This document shows, piece after piece, positions 53,924 to 63,796 of a stretch of DNA of 64,000 nt. The notes beneath the pieces are model-generated. The model saw only the letters and a list, made by a program, of their open reading frames with translations. It made no database searches and was not told the DNA's origin. Numbering within the stretch: the first letter of the stretch is position 1; every line of letters starts with the position of its first letter. Location: assembly GCF_011421635.1 (NCBI RefSeq), contig NZ_WTLI01000022.1, positions 1 to 64,000 on the forward strand. The letters run 5' to 3'. Made by a program: the position numbers and the translations under genes. The DNA is from Paenibacillus turpanensis. Lineage in GTDB: Bacteria; Bacillota; Bacilli; Paenibacillales; YIM-B00363.

Positions 53924-55222
53924 TTACGCGTTTATACAAATTTTGACTTTGGCAATTTTCCGCTCATCCGCTTCTTCAACAAAGAACTTGGCCCCGCCTA
54001 CTTCGACGACAGGGTTTTCCCCGTTTACCGGAATTCTGCCAAGCTGCCCGATTAAAAAGCCGCTTAACGTATCGAATTCCTCATAAGGCAGATCAATGGC
54101 AAGATACTCACGGAGGGTGCGTAAATTGATTAGCCCCTTCACAAGATAGGTGCTCTCATCAATTTGATCCAGCTCTTTTTCCTCTTCGTCATGCTCGTCA
54201 AAGATGTTACCGACAATTTCTTCAATGACATCCTCTATCGTTACAATGCCGGCGGTGCCGCCGTACTCGTCGATCGCGACCGCGATATGGACTTTATTTA
54301 CTTGTAATTCTTTAAATAAGATATCGATCTTCTTAGAAGTCGGAATCAGGTACGGCTCACGAATGATACTTCGAATATCGAAATCCGCTTCTTGATGATT
54401 TTCAATGACACTGAATAGGTCTTTGACATGCAGAATGCCGACAATCTGGTCGATACTGCCCTCGTATACAGGGAATCTAGTATATTTTTCTTCATTAACT
54501 AATTTAGCCACTTGCTTTAACGGAAGCTCTACCGGGATCCCGATGACGTTGCTGCGATGCGTCATGATATCGCTGACGGTTTTATTATCAAATTCAAAGA
54601 TATTATTAATCATCAGCTTTTCGTTTGCTTGGATCGTCCCGTTCTCGTTGCCGACATCTACCATCATTCGGATTTCTTCTTCGGTTATCTGCTCCTTATT
54701 CTCATCGGGGTTTACGCCCGCCAAACGAACAAGAACATTGGTGGAAAGGGTAAGCAGCTTAACAAAAGGGGCAGAAACCTTTAACAAAATCGTTAGCGGC
54801 GTAACCGCGAACATGGCAATGGGCTCCGCTTTCTGCATAGCAATCCGCTTCGGTACGAGTTCCCCCAAAACAAGGGTGAAATAGGACAGCAAAAGTGTAA
54901 TGAGAACCACAGAAATGGTTTCCAATAACGGAAGGGCTAAAGGCACACCCGCTGAGTGTAAGAAGGCTGCCAGTCTACCGGCAAAGCTCTCGGCCGCAAA
55001 GGCACTGGCTAAAAATCCTGCAAGTGTAATGCCGATTTGAATTGTGGCTAAAAAGCGGCTCGGCTCGCTCAGAAGATTTTGCAATAATTTCGCTTTTTTA
55101 TGTCCGCTCTCTGCCATGGCCTTAACTTTGTTGTCATTCAAAGATATTAAGGCAATTTCGGAAGCGGCAAAAAATGCATTGAGCACAATGAGAACAAGTA
55201 AGATCAAAATTTCGGTTAGCAA
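53924..55222 (-). CDS. CNNM/CorC-type membrane protein (hemolysin C family)
   Basis: A 432-residue protein with a DUF21/CNNM transmembrane domain (four helices, residues 1-195; NAFFAASEIALISLNDNKVKAMAESGHKKAKLL). A CBS pair follows (MTHRSNVIGIPVELPLKQVAKLVNEEKYTRFPVYEGSIDQIVGILHVKDL and the following VHIAVAIDEYGGTAGIVTIEDVIEEIVG), then a C-terminal CorC_HlyC domain. Members handle Mg2+ export or homeostasis; the old name hemolysin is misleading. It starts at TTG 55222 with GGAGGAAG upstream. Single gene. Confidence 0.9.
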   Translation of the reverse strand: MLTEILILLVLIVLNAFFAASEIALISLNDNKVKAMAESGHKKAKLLQNLLSEPSRFLATIQIGITLAGFLASAFAAESFAGRLAAFLHSAGVPLALPLLETISVVLITLLLSYFTLVLGELVPKRIAMQKAEPIAMFAVTPLTILLKVSAPFVKLLTLSTNVLVRLAGVNPDENKEQITEEEIRMMVDVGNENGTIQANEKLMINNIFEFDNKTVSDIMTHRSNVIGIPVELPLKQVAKLVNEEKYTRFPVYEGSIDQIVGILHVKDLFSVIENHQEADFDIRSIIREPYLIPTSKKIDILFKELQVNKVHIAVAIDEYGGTAGIVTIEDVIEEIVGNIFDEHDEEEKELDQIDESTYLVKGLINLRTLREYLAIDLPYEEFDTLSGFLIGQLGRIPVNGENPVVEVGGAKFFVEEADERKIAKVKICINA

Positions 55223-55460
55223 TGAATTCTTCCTCCATCATTTTGTAATAAGTGCATCCTCTTGGGGTTACGAATGATGTGTGAAGATTTATTGCCGTCT
55301 ATGAAATCTTGTTACTCTGCCTGTAATGGGGCTTTCAAGAACCCATTGGCTCCAACTATTGCCCGGTTCCCCCGGCTCATCGTCCATGTCGCTCGTCACC
55401 TCTTGAATATAAAGATTACTGATAATTATACAAGAAACGGCGAGTTATGTCTAAACCCTG

Positions 55461-56954
55461 TTATGAGGCATTCTGCTTCCGATATTCGGTTTCGAGCTCT
55501 GATATGATGATGGCGCCGCCTTTGCTTTTCCACGCTTCGATTTCCTGCAAAAATCGCTTCCGATCGAGTTTACCTAAGATGTAGTGATAAGTTGCATTGA
55601 TAATGATTTCCTGCAGCTCTTCTCCTTTCATATCAAAGGTCGGAGAGGAGAGGGATGCGGCGGGGTCCTTCACGAGCAGGTTTTTGTTGTCCTCCGCCAT
55701 CTGAAGAGCTTTGAGCATGATCGGCTGCTGCTCCTTCCAGGAATCGGGATCGCTGTATCTACGCAGCGCAAGGGAGCGAAGCGGAGAGGCAGCTGGGTTA
55801 CCGGAAGGCAGATTTTCTAGAGATGTGTCTTCAAGCCCATAATGAAGCAGGCGCGACGTTTCGTTCTCCAGGCTCCGGTCCCAAAAAGACAGAGCCCGCT
55901 GCAAATCCTCCACCGCTGGCAATTCTTTTTTAGAAAAGATAAAGAATCCGCTGTAGCTGGCGTCCGCCCAGGTTTGGTATCCCCCCGGCCCAAAAATCCG
56001 GTTGAGCAGCGCCAGCTCCGCCTTCGGCTGAAGACGCTGCATTTCCTGATGAAGGGATGGGGCATCCGCTAAGCTGCCGATATAAACACCAGCCCTGCCT
56101 TCAATCATCATATAGCGCTGCACCTGCTCACTCGCCACGGCGAGGTCGTTATTCACGAGCCCCTCCGCATACAGCCTTCTCATATAATCCATAGCATCCC
56201 AATACGGCTTGGTCTCGAATTCCGGGATGAATCGGCCATTTTCAACAGCCCAGCGATTGGGAGCGCCAAAGTACGAGGATAACGTTTTAAAGGCTCCGTA
56301 GGTTAAGTCGCTGCGGTCAGCGAGTCCGGTCGTATTATGTTCGCCATCCCCATCGGGATCGTCGTATGTAAAGGCGCGAAGCACGGTGTAAAGCTCATCC
56401 AATGTGGAAGGCACCTCAAGCTGGAGGTTGTCCAACCAATCCTTGCGGATCATAATTCCATGAGGGGCAGGAGGCTGCTCTATGGGCAATCCGTATATTT
56501 TTGCTTGATATGAGCTTTCTTGAAGTAGGTTTGTGTTCAGCTTTGAAAGATTAGGGTAGGACTTTAGGAAGGGTCCAATCTCCCAAAACTGGCCCGACTG
56601 AATGAGATTTTTCACATATAAAAAGTCGGATCTCGGAATATAGGTGACTTCTTTAAATTTGTTTGTTTCAAGCAGACTGACGATATGCTCGCGGTACAGA
56701 TTTGAGGGAACCCACTCCAGATGAACGCGTGTGCCGGTTGCCTGCTCAAGCGCTTGCAGCAGCTCCGGCGTTGGAGGCTTTGGCTGCATAAGGGGCAGCG
56801 TGATATGCACTGCGGGCAAAATCTCCTGCACGTGGATTTGGGGCTGCTGCTTGTGCAAACTGCAAGCGCTTAACAAAAGGATGATCGCAAAACATGCCGT
56901 AAGGAGATATAACCGGGATGAACTTATACTCTTCGTGCTTTCGAAACGTTTCAA
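55461..56954 (-). CDS. orphan solute-binding lipoprotein, paralogue of the LplBC partner
   Basis: A 497-residue lipoprotein with signal peptide and lipobox LLSAC. It shares long stretches with the binding protein at 51131-52669, for example SGQFWEIGPFLKSYPNLSKLN, LADRSDLTYGAFKTLSSYFGAPN and RAGVYIGSL, and the same C-terminal layout. No permease accompanies it, so it may feed the LplBC-like permeases or act as a sugar sensor for the divergent membrane regulator. It starts at TTG 56954 with AAGGAGGGAG about 5 bases upstream. Confidence 0.9.
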   Translation of the reverse strand: MKRFESTKSISSSRLYLLTACFAIILLLSACSLHKQQPQIHVQEILPAVHITLPLMQPKPPTPELLQALEQATGTRVHLEWVPSNLYREHIVSLLETNKFKEVTYIPRSDFLYVKNLIQSGQFWEIGPFLKSYPNLSKLNTNLLQESSYQAKIYGLPIEQPPAPHGIMIRKDWLDNLQLEVPSTLDELYTVLRAFTYDDPDGDGEHNTTGLADRSDLTYGAFKTLSSYFGAPNRWAVENGRFIPEFETKPYWDAMDYMRRLYAEGLVNNDLAVASEQVQRYMMIEGRAGVYIGSLADAPSLHQEMQRLQPKAELALLNRIFGPGGYQTWADASYSGFFIFSKKELPAVEDLQRALSFWDRSLENETSRLLHYGLEDTSLENLPSGNPAASPLRSLALRRYSDPDSWKEQQPIMLKALQMAEDNKNLLVKDPAASLSSPTFDMKGEELQEIIINATYHYILGKLDRKRFLQEIEAWKSKGGAIIISELETEYRKQNAS

Positions 56955-57112
56955 GCTGCTCCCTCCTTGCCAGAAATCTTACCACTTCTATCCTTAGGTG
57001 ATAAGAGGAAAAGACAGAATTTATGAATCATATGATCTAATGATCATTGTTGGAATTCCCTGCCATTGGTACGATAAGGCAATAAATAGAGCCATTCTTG
57101 GCAAGGGGTCCG

Positions 57113-59437
57113 ATGGAGATGAGGAAAAACAGTTATTTTACGAAGCTAATCCTTTTTGGCCTGCTATTATGTACATTGCCTGTGATTTTGTCAGGAATAT
57201 TTTCCTATTATCAATCCTCGAAGGAGATTCAGAAGCAGGTCAACAAAAGCCAAATGCAGCTTTTAACGCAAATGAACTCCAATGTGGAGCAAACGCTGCA
57301 GACGGTTTATCATTCGTTCAACCAATTGGTAAATTCGACGGTGATGTCCCGGGTAATCAGTGAGAGACTGACGTCAACCGATTTTATTTTATATAACGAC
57401 TTGCGAAAAGAAATTCAAAATACGCAGTCCATGTATACGAAGATCGAAGATATTGTGGTCGTTAATTTCGAGCAGAACTGGATTATTAAAAATTCAGGCT
57501 TCACTAGGCTGGACCGATATTTGCATCGTTCCCAGCTTAGCAACCAAATGATGCTGCCGCGAACCACCTCTTGGGTGATGAATCCATCGATGTGGTTTTA
57601 CAGCGAGGAAAAAACGAATGCGGCGGGCTGTCCGTACACAATCAGTCTGGTAAAAAAGCTGCCGGATCAAAAGCTGGAAAAGGCTGCGCTGGTGTATGCC
57701 AACCTATCGACCTGTACGATTGGGGAAATCATTAACTTCGTACCGAGAGAATCCGAGACGGTCATGATTTTGGACGATCAGGAACGGATTCTGTATCACA
57801 CCATTCCGGGCTTAATCGGAAAGCATGCGATTAATACCGGCTTTATCAAAGGGCCCTTGAGCCTTTCGGATGCTTCCGGACAGTTTCAGGTATCGGTTGA
57901 CGGTATAGAGTACACGGCTTCGTATATGCGGTCGTCGTTTAATAATTGGGTGTATTTATCCTTCATTTCCATCGACAGCCTGACCAGTGACGCGAAAGCA
58001 ATCGGAACCTATACGCTGTTGTTTTGCGCTTTTCTTGCAGTAGTTTTTATCGCAATCGCATGGGCGGGCTCGAGAAAAATGTACGATCCGGTCAAACGGC
58101 TGCTTGTGCAAATGAATAACAAGGATGTGCCGGACTATCCTCGGAGCAATGAATTTGACCTGATCAGCGAGCGGCTCCACGATTTGTTCCGCACCCAAAC
58201 CAAGCTGGAACGGGAGGCGAGGCAGTATTTACAGCAGGCCAGTCACTATTTCCTCATCAAAATATATCAGGGAAAGCTTAGGCGCAGCGAGATGGAGGAG
58301 AAGCTGGTGCTGTACGGCTTTGACCGGAAATTATCCGGCTGGCGTATCCTCACCGTGCTTACGCTTCAAATCGATACGCTTGGGAATACCAGCTACGATA
58401 AGGAGGATAAAGATCTTCTGCTTTTTGCGGTAAGCAATATGTTCGAGGAGCTATTGCCAGAGCATCAGCAGCTCCCGCCGGTTTCGATTGACCAGACGCT
58501 TGTGATCCTGGTCGGGGGAGAGGAACAATCGGAGGCTGATTTTCACAGTGATATGTATACGCTTACAGAATCGATCCAAAAAAGAGTGCTGCAGGTGCTT
58601 GGACTGCAGATCAGTATCGGGATCAGCTTGCCCTTTGAGGATTTGAAAGCTGCTTCCGTGGCTTATCGGGAGGGGCTGGAGGCGTTAAAGCACCGCATTC
58701 ATTTGGGAGCTCAAGTCATTGTTCCTTATGCGAATGTGAACGAAGGCAAGCATCATATTCACTTGGATTATCCGTCATTAACGGAAGGCGAGCTGTTCGA
58801 TGCAATCGTTTTGGCGGATGAGGAGACAGCGGCTCTGCTCTTCAAGCGATTTCTCGAGCTGGTGTTTAAGCATGAAATGAGCCCTCAGGAGGTTCAGGTC
58901 GTCATGCTTCGCTTCTTTAACAATATTTTAGTGATGATGCAGGAATCCGGCATTGCTTTGCATCAACTCGGCTCAGCTAAAGGCTCGCTGTATGAAGATT
59001 TGGGGAGTCTTCATATGGCCGCGGAAATCGAGGAATGGTTTTGGACGAATAGAATTCAGCCGCTCATCCAGATTTTTAAAGCACGTCAAAACTCCCAATA
59101 CCAGAGCATTTCCGAAAAAATAATCAATATGATTCATGAAAGCTATGATTCGGAAATCACGATTGAAATGTGCGCGGCAAGGCTTCATTACAATGCGAAT
59201 TATTTGAGCGGCGTCTTCCGGAAGGAAACCAATTCCACGTTTAGCGAGTATTTAAGCAGCTACCGGTTTTATATGGCAAAAAAATGGCTGGCGGAAACCG
59301 ACATGACGATCCGGGAAATCGCGGAGCGGCTGCAGTACTTGAATTCGCAAAACTTTATTCGTTTTTTCAAGAGGCAGGAGGGGGTTACGCCGGGACAATA
59401 CCGCGAATCTTGTAGAATAAATAGGCATGCCAAATAA
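57113..59437 (+). CDS. membrane-anchored AraC-family regulator with Cache-like sensor (YesS type)
   Basis: A 774-residue one-component regulator: an N-terminal transmembrane helix (LILFGLLLCTLPVILSGIF), an extracellular region to about 300, a second helix (AIGTYTLLFCAFLAVVFIAIAWAGS), a long cytoplasmic middle and a C-terminal AraC domain with two helix-turn-helix units (ITIEMCAARLHYNANYLSGVFRKETNSTFSEYLSSYRF and MTIREIAERLQYLNSQNFIRFFKRQEGVTPGQYR). It is divergent from the orphan binding lipoprotein. It probably activates that gene and the importer operon upon sugar sensing. ATG 57113 follows AAGGGG by about 6 bases. Confidence 0.9.
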   Translation: MEMRKNSYFTKLILFGLLLCTLPVILSGIFSYYQSSKEIQKQVNKSQMQLLTQMNSNVEQTLQTVYHSFNQLVNSTVMSRVISERLTSTDFILYNDLRKEIQNTQSMYTKIEDIVVVNFEQNWIIKNSGFTRLDRYLHRSQLSNQMMLPRTTSWVMNPSMWFYSEEKTNAAGCPYTISLVKKLPDQKLEKAALVYANLSTCTIGEIINFVPRESETVMILDDQERILYHTIPGLIGKHAINTGFIKGPLSLSDASGQFQVSVDGIEYTASYMRSSFNNWVYLSFISIDSLTSDAKAIGTYTLLFCAFLAVVFIAIAWAGSRKMYDPVKRLLVQMNNKDVPDYPRSNEFDLISERLHDLFRTQTKLEREARQYLQQASHYFLIKIYQGKLRRSEMEEKLVLYGFDRKLSGWRILTVLTLQIDTLGNTSYDKEDKDLLLFAVSNMFEELLPEHQQLPPVSIDQTLVILVGGEEQSEADFHSDMYTLTESIQKRVLQVLGLQISIGISLPFEDLKAASVAYREGLEALKHRIHLGAQVIVPYANVNEGKHHIHLDYPSLTEGELFDAIVLADEETAALLFKRFLELVFKHEMSPQEVQVVMLRFFNNILVMMQESGIALHQLGSAKGSLYEDLGSLHMAAEIEEWFWTNRIQPLIQIFKARQNSQYQSISEKIINMIHESYDSEITIEMCAARLHYNANYLSGVFRKETNSTFSEYLSSYRFYMAKKWLAETDMTIREIAERLQYLNSQNFIRFFKRQEGVTPGQYRESCRINRHAK

Positions 59438-59513
59438 GACTTATCGGATGCTCTTCCATGTGTTAAGATCAGGGGACACACTTCAAGGCTAATGCAAAGG
59501 AGAGCGTTTCCTT

Positions 59514-61265
59514 ATGAATATAAAAATACCGGTGCGGGAGTACGTTAGGCTGCTGCATCGCTATCTGAGACCTCAGTGGAAATCGATGGCGGGCTTGACC
59601 CTGCTGCTGCTTGCAGGGATTGTAACGCAGCTGGTCAGTCCGCAAATCATTCGTTATTTTATCGACTCTGCTGAACAGGCGACTCCATTAGAGGCCTTGC
59701 TTGGAGCAGGAGCCTTGTTTATTGTCGTATCGCTGTTAAACCAGGTGGTTGTTATCGCCGCAACGTATATCGGAGAAAATGTCGGCTGGATCGCAACGAA
59801 TCAGCTGCGGGGCGACTTGGCCGAGCATTGTCTTCGTCTCGATATGTCGTTCCACAAAGCTCAAACCTCAGGCTCGCTCATTGAGCGTGTGGATGGGGAC
59901 ATCAATTCGCTGGCGAATTTCTTTTCGAATTTTATGATCGTCTTGTTCAGCAATGCCCTGCTCATGATTGGCATCATCGTTTTGTTATTTAGGGAAAATG
60001 TACTGATCGGGCTTAGTATGCTGCTGTTTGTCGCGTTCGCGCTGGCTGCGTTTCAGTATATTCGTAAGCTGGCCGCCCCGCATTGGTCGAGGACGCGGCA
60101 GATCAGCGCCGAATTTTACGGCTTTCTTGGGGAGCATCTGGAGGGCACGGAGGATACGCGGGCGAATGGGGCGACCGGTTATGTAATGCATCGCTTCTAT
60201 GCCATGCTGCGCCGCTGGCTGCCCATCCGCTTGAAGGCGTTTATGGGCTGGGCGGCGATGTGGAATACCAGCTTGTTCGTGTTTGCGCTTGGAAATGCTG
60301 TCGCCTTCGGAATTAGCGCCTACTTGTGGAAGCAGGGTGCGTTAACGATGGGGACGGTGTATATGATTTTCTTCTATACGGAGCTGCTGGCTAAGCCGAT
60401 CGAGCGGATCCGTACGCAGCTGGAGGATTTCCAGAAGGCGGAGGCGAGCATCCGCCGGGTGCAGGAGCTGCTGCATACGCAGCCGGCCATCCCGGAAGGT
60501 CGCGGAGCTCCGCTGCCGGACGGGCCGCTTGCGGTCGAATTCGACCGGGTTACGTTCGGCTATGAGGAAGGCAGTACGAACCTGGACGGGGTGACGTTCC
60601 GCCTGGAAAAGGGCAAGGTGCTTGGTCTGCTCGGGCGGACAGGGAGCGGGAAGACGACGCTGTCCCGGCTGCTGATGCGCTTTTACGACGTGACGGGGGG
60701 ATCGATTCGCTTGGACGGCGTAGATATCCGTGACCCTTACGTGAAGGAGCTGCGGCGCCGAATCGGGCTGGTAACGCAAACGATTGAAATTTTTGAGGGC
60801 AGCGTGCGCGACAATCTAACGTTCTATGATGACTCGATTACAGACGAGCAAATTCATATGGTATTGCGGGAGCTGGGGCTGGACCGCTGGGCGCAATCGC
60901 TTCCGGATGGGCTGGAGACACGGCTTGAATCGGGAGGCGGCGGGTTATCGGCGGGCGAAGCGCAGCTGCTGGCATTTGCGCGGGTGTTTTTGTCCGATCC
61001 CGGACTCATCATTATGGATGAAGCATCGTCAAGGCTGGATCCAGCGACAGAGCAGCTGATCGAGCAGGCGATCACGAAGCTGCTGGCGGGGCGGACGTGC
61101 ATCATTATCGCCCATCGGCTGGGCACCGTTCAGCGGGCTGATGAAATCTTGATCCTGGAGGACGGCCGCATGATCGAATATGGTGATCGGGCGGCGTTAG
61201 CCGCGGATCGAGGCTCGCGCTTCAGCCGGATGCTGACAGCCGGGTTAGAGGAGGTGCTGGCATGA
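59514..61265 (+). CDS. ABC exporter half-transporter A (TMD-NBD)
   Basis: A 583-residue protein with six membrane helices (about 15-310) and an ABC domain: Walker [15 protein letters not shown]-loop [17 protein letters not shown], Walker [14 protein letters not shown] with the catalytic Glu, and switch His in [10 protein letters not shown]. Its signature is LSAGEAQ instead of LSGGQ. It overlaps the next half-transporter by 4 bases and forms a heterodimer with it. Substrate unknown (drug, lipid or peptide). AAAGGAGA lies about 10 bases before the ATG. Confidence 0.92.
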   Translation: MNIKIPVREYVRLLHRYLRPQWKSMAGLTLLLLAGIVTQLVSPQIIRYFIDSAEQATPLEALLGAGALFIVVSLLNQVVVIAATYIGENVGWIATNQLRGDLAEHCLRLDMSFHKAQTSGSLIERVDGDINSLANFFSNFMIVLFSNALLMIGIIVLLFRENVLIGLSMLLFVAFALAAFQYIRKLAAPHWSRTRQISAEFYGFLGEHLEGTEDTRANGATGYVMHRFYAMLRRWLPIRLKAFMGWAAMWNTSLFVFALGNAVAFGISAYLWKQGALTMGTVYMIFFYTELLAKPIERIRTQLEDFQKAEASIRRVQELLHTQPAIPEGRGAPLPDGPLAVEFDRVTFGYEEGSTNLDGVTFRLEKGKVLGLLGRTGSGKTTLSRLLMRFYDVTGGSIRLDGVDIRDPYVKELRRRIGLVTQTIEIFEGSVRDNLTFYDDSITDEQIHMVLRELGLDRWAQSLPDGLETRLESGGGGLSAGEAQLLAFARVFLSDPGLIIMDEASSRLDPATEQLIEQAITKLLAGRTCIIIAHRLGTVQRADEILILEDGRMIEYGDRAALAADRGSRFSRMLTAGLEEVLA

Positions 61266-63043
61266 GCATGGCGGCGTTTCTTTGGAGGCTTGTGCGGTAC
61301 CGCCCGGTGCTGTATACGCTCAACATTACCGCTTGGAGCTTGATTTATTTGGCGCCAATTCTGCCGGGTCTGGTGACCAAGCAGTTTTTCGATTATTTAT
61401 CAGGCAGCTCTCCGTATGAATTCGGCGTTTGGACCATTGTGTCGCTGCTTATGGCGGCGGCGCTGCTTCGCATGACCTTGATTGTGGGCGGCTTTATAAC
61501 AGATATTCAGTACCGCTTCCGCGTCGGGGGACTGCTGCGCCGGAACCTCCTGCACCATGTGCTGCAGGAGCCGGGAGCAAGGGCGATTCCTGTTTCGCCC
61601 GGGGAGGCGATCAGCCAATTCCGTGACGATGTGGATCAGGTGGAAGAAACGATCAGCTGGTCGGTGGACGGCTTCGGGATGGCGGCCTTTGCCCTTGTAT
61701 CCTTCTTTATTCTCGTCCAAATCGATGCTTCGCTCACGTTCTGGGTGTTCGTTCCGCTTGTGCTCGTGGTTTCGGCGGCCCAGCTGTCGACGGCGCTGCT
61801 GCAAAAAACGCGCGCGGCCGCACGGGAAGCGACGAGCCAAGTGACCGGGGCGATCAGCGAAATGTTCAGCACGGTACAGGCGATCCAGGTGGCGGGGGCC
61901 GAAGAGCGTGTCATTCGCAAGTTTCGCGAGCTCGGCGATGCCCGCCGGAAATCGATGCTCAAGGATAAGGTGCTGACCCAGCTGCTCGATTCGGTATTTG
62001 CCAACACGGTGAACTTTGGCACAGGTCTCATCCTGATTTTAGCTGCGGAGTCGATGAAGAGCGGCGAGTTTACCGTGGGTGACTTTGCGCTGTTTGTATA
62101 TTACCTGACTTTCGTAACGTCTTTTATCCAAAACTTCGGAAAGTTTGTTACTTATTATAAGCAGTGTGTCGTTTCGCTGGACCGGCTTAAGGGACTGCTG
62201 CAGGGGAAGCCGGCCGACAAGCTGGTCGAGCCGAATCCGCTGTATTTGCGCGGCAGCTTGCCGGAGCAAGGGCCGCCGGCACACGGTCAAGCAGAGCAGC
62301 TGCAGCTGCTCGAGGCGGAGGGCTTAACCTATCGGTACCCGCTGTCGGGCCGCGGGATCGAAAACATTCGCTTGCGGCTGGAGCGGCATTCGTTCACGGT
62401 GGTAACGGGCCGCATCGGGTCGGGTAAGACGACCCTTGTGCGCACGCTGCTCGGCCTGCTTCCGCTGGAGCAGGGGGAGATTCGCTGGAACGGGAAGCGG
62501 GTCGACGATCCCGGCAGCTTCTTTATTCCGCCGAACAGTGCGTATACGGCGCAAATTCCGCGGCTGTACAGCGATACGCTGCGGCAAAATATTTTGCTCG
62601 GCATGGCGGAGCAGCCGGAGCAGCTGGAGCAAGCGATACGCTCGGCGGTGCTCGAGAGCGATATCGGGAAGCTGCCGGCGGGGCTGGAGACGGTGATCGG
62701 CCCGCGCGGCGTGAAGCTTTCCGGCGGCCAGGCGCAGCGTACGGCTGCCGCCCGCATGTTTGTACGCGATGCGGAGCTGCTCGTATTCGACGATTTATCC
62801 AGTGCGCTGGATGTGGAAACCGAGCAGCGGCTGTGGGAGCGCCTGTTTGCGCGGCGTAAAGCAACGTGCCTGGTCGTGTCCCATCGCAAGGCGGCCTTTG
62901 AACGCGCGGATCATATTATTGTTCTTAAGGATGGATGGATCGAGGCGGAAGGCTCGCTTGAGGTGCTGCTCCAAACGAGCGAGGAAATGCGTCGTTTGTG
63001 GAGCGGGGATGCGGTAGAGGATGAGCCTAAGGTGCAGCCTTAA
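61262..63043 (+). CDS. ABC exporter half-transporter B (TMD-NBD)
   Basis: A 593-residue partner of the previous gene with six membrane helices and an ABC domain: Walker [14 protein letters not shown], canonical signature [14 protein letters not shown], Walker [13 protein letters not shown] with Asp where the catalytic Glu should be, and His in [12 protein letters not shown]. The Q-loop region reads [17 protein letters not shown]. Combined with the non-canonical signature of half A, one of the two ATP sites should be degenerate, as in heterodimeric exporters such as BmrCD. Confidence 0.92.
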   Translation: MSMAAFLWRLVRYRPVLYTLNITAWSLIYLAPILPGLVTKQFFDYLSGSSPYEFGVWTIVSLLMAAALLRMTLIVGGFITDIQYRFRVGGLLRRNLLHHVLQEPGARAIPVSPGEAISQFRDDVDQVEETISWSVDGFGMAAFALVSFFILVQIDASLTFWVFVPLVLVVSAAQLSTALLQKTRAAAREATSQVTGAISEMFSTVQAIQVAGAEERVIRKFRELGDARRKSMLKDKVLTQLLDSVFANTVNFGTGLILILAAESMKSGEFTVGDFALFVYYLTFVTSFIQNFGKFVTYYKQCVVSLDRLKGLLQGKPADKLVEPNPLYLRGSLPEQGPPAHGQAEQLQLLEAEGLTYRYPLSGRGIENIRLRLERHSFTVVTGRIGSGKTTLVRTLLGLLPLEQGEIRWNGKRVDDPGSFFIPPNSAYTAQIPRLYSDTLRQNILLGMAEQPEQLEQAIRSAVLESDIGKLPAGLETVIGPRGVKLSGGQAQRTAAARMFVRDAELLVFDDLSSALDVETEQRLWERLFARRKATCLVVSHRKAAFERADHIIVLKDGWIEAEGSLEVLLQTSEEMRRLWSGDAVEDEPKVQP

Positions 63044-63108
63044 TAGGCGCGGTGTAATAATTACCGATGGGCAAATATTTCCTGGAAAATATCATTAGCA
63101 TGACGCAG

Positions 63109-63149
63109 AAAAGGCTCGGTAGAGATAAGAATCTCCGCCGAGCCTTTAT
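63109..63149. terminator. terminator after the ABC exporter operon
   Basis: AAAGGCTCGG and CCGAGCCTTT form a 10-bp stem with an additional inner GAGAT/ATCTC pairing. It lies between the exporter operon and the convergent P-loop kinase gene. Confidence 0.75.
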
Positions 63150-63181
63150 GTTGACATCGTTTAACGCTGCTCTACCTTGCT

Positions 63182-63793
63182 CTACCTTTCGTCGGACAGC
63201 GCACTGCCGCCGCCAAATATAAAATTCTCTACCTGCGCAAGCTTCTCTCCGGAAGCTGGGCCCGTATTGTCTACGTATAAAACCGAGCCTTCCGGCAGCT
63301 TCCAACGGATCTCGCGGTGCACCAGTGTCCGGCTGAATTCGTCCCAATGCTCCAGCTTCCACTGATCGAGGACAGAGCCGCGCCCCTCAAGACGCTGACG
63401 GTACTGCTCCAGATCCTGCAAATATACGTAAACGACGCGCACCTCTACATCCGTGATCGATGCCCCGATTTGCGCCAGCTCACGTTCAATCCAATCCGGA
63501 TCCTCCGTTTCTTTCGTGAAAGGGCCGACGACGAACACATCTAGGCCAAGCTCGATGTTTTCAAGCGCAGCCTCCATCGTGACGCGATAGCCCAGATCTC
63601 TGCAGTGCTTTTTATACACAGGCGAATCACGGTCGGTCGGGTCTTGGCCGCATAACGTCATAATGACCTCGGCCGACGGCCGGATAAGTGTGTCCATGTC
63701 GAGAAACACGGCTCGAAAGCGCTGGGCCAATGCTTTGGCCAGTGTCGTCTTTCCGGCTGCGGCGGGGCCGATGAAAAATACAAGCTTACGCAT
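63182..63793 (-). CDS. P-loop kinase-like ATPase
   Basis: A 203-residue AAA/shikimate-kinase-like protein with Walker A GPAAAGKTTLAKALA, the following FLDMDTLIR and a lid-like stretch DLEQYRQRLEGRGSVLDQWKLEHWDEF. It probably phosphorylates a small molecule; the substrate cannot be told. The start ATG at 63793 follows GGAGGGTGACTT. Its start lies only 3 bp after the stop of the MFS gene upstream on the same strand, so they are probably cotranscribed. Confidence 0.8.
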   Translation of the reverse strand: MRKLVFFIGPAAAGKTTLAKALAQRFRAVFLDMDTLIRPSAEVIMTLCGQDPTDRDSPVYKKHCRDLGYRVTMEAALENIELGLDVFVVGPFTKETEDPDWIERELAQIGASITDVEVRVVYVYLQDLEQYRQRLEGRGSVLDQWKLEHWDEFSRTLVHREIRWKLPEGSVLYVDNTGPASGEKLAQVENFIFGGGSALSDER

Positions 63794-63796
63794 AAG

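Noticed and set aside
53924-55222. Hemolysin (toxin) identity for the CorC/TlyC-type protein
   Set aside because: The DUF21-CBS-CorC_HlyC layout is that of magnesium/ion homeostasis proteins; the hemolysin label is historical.
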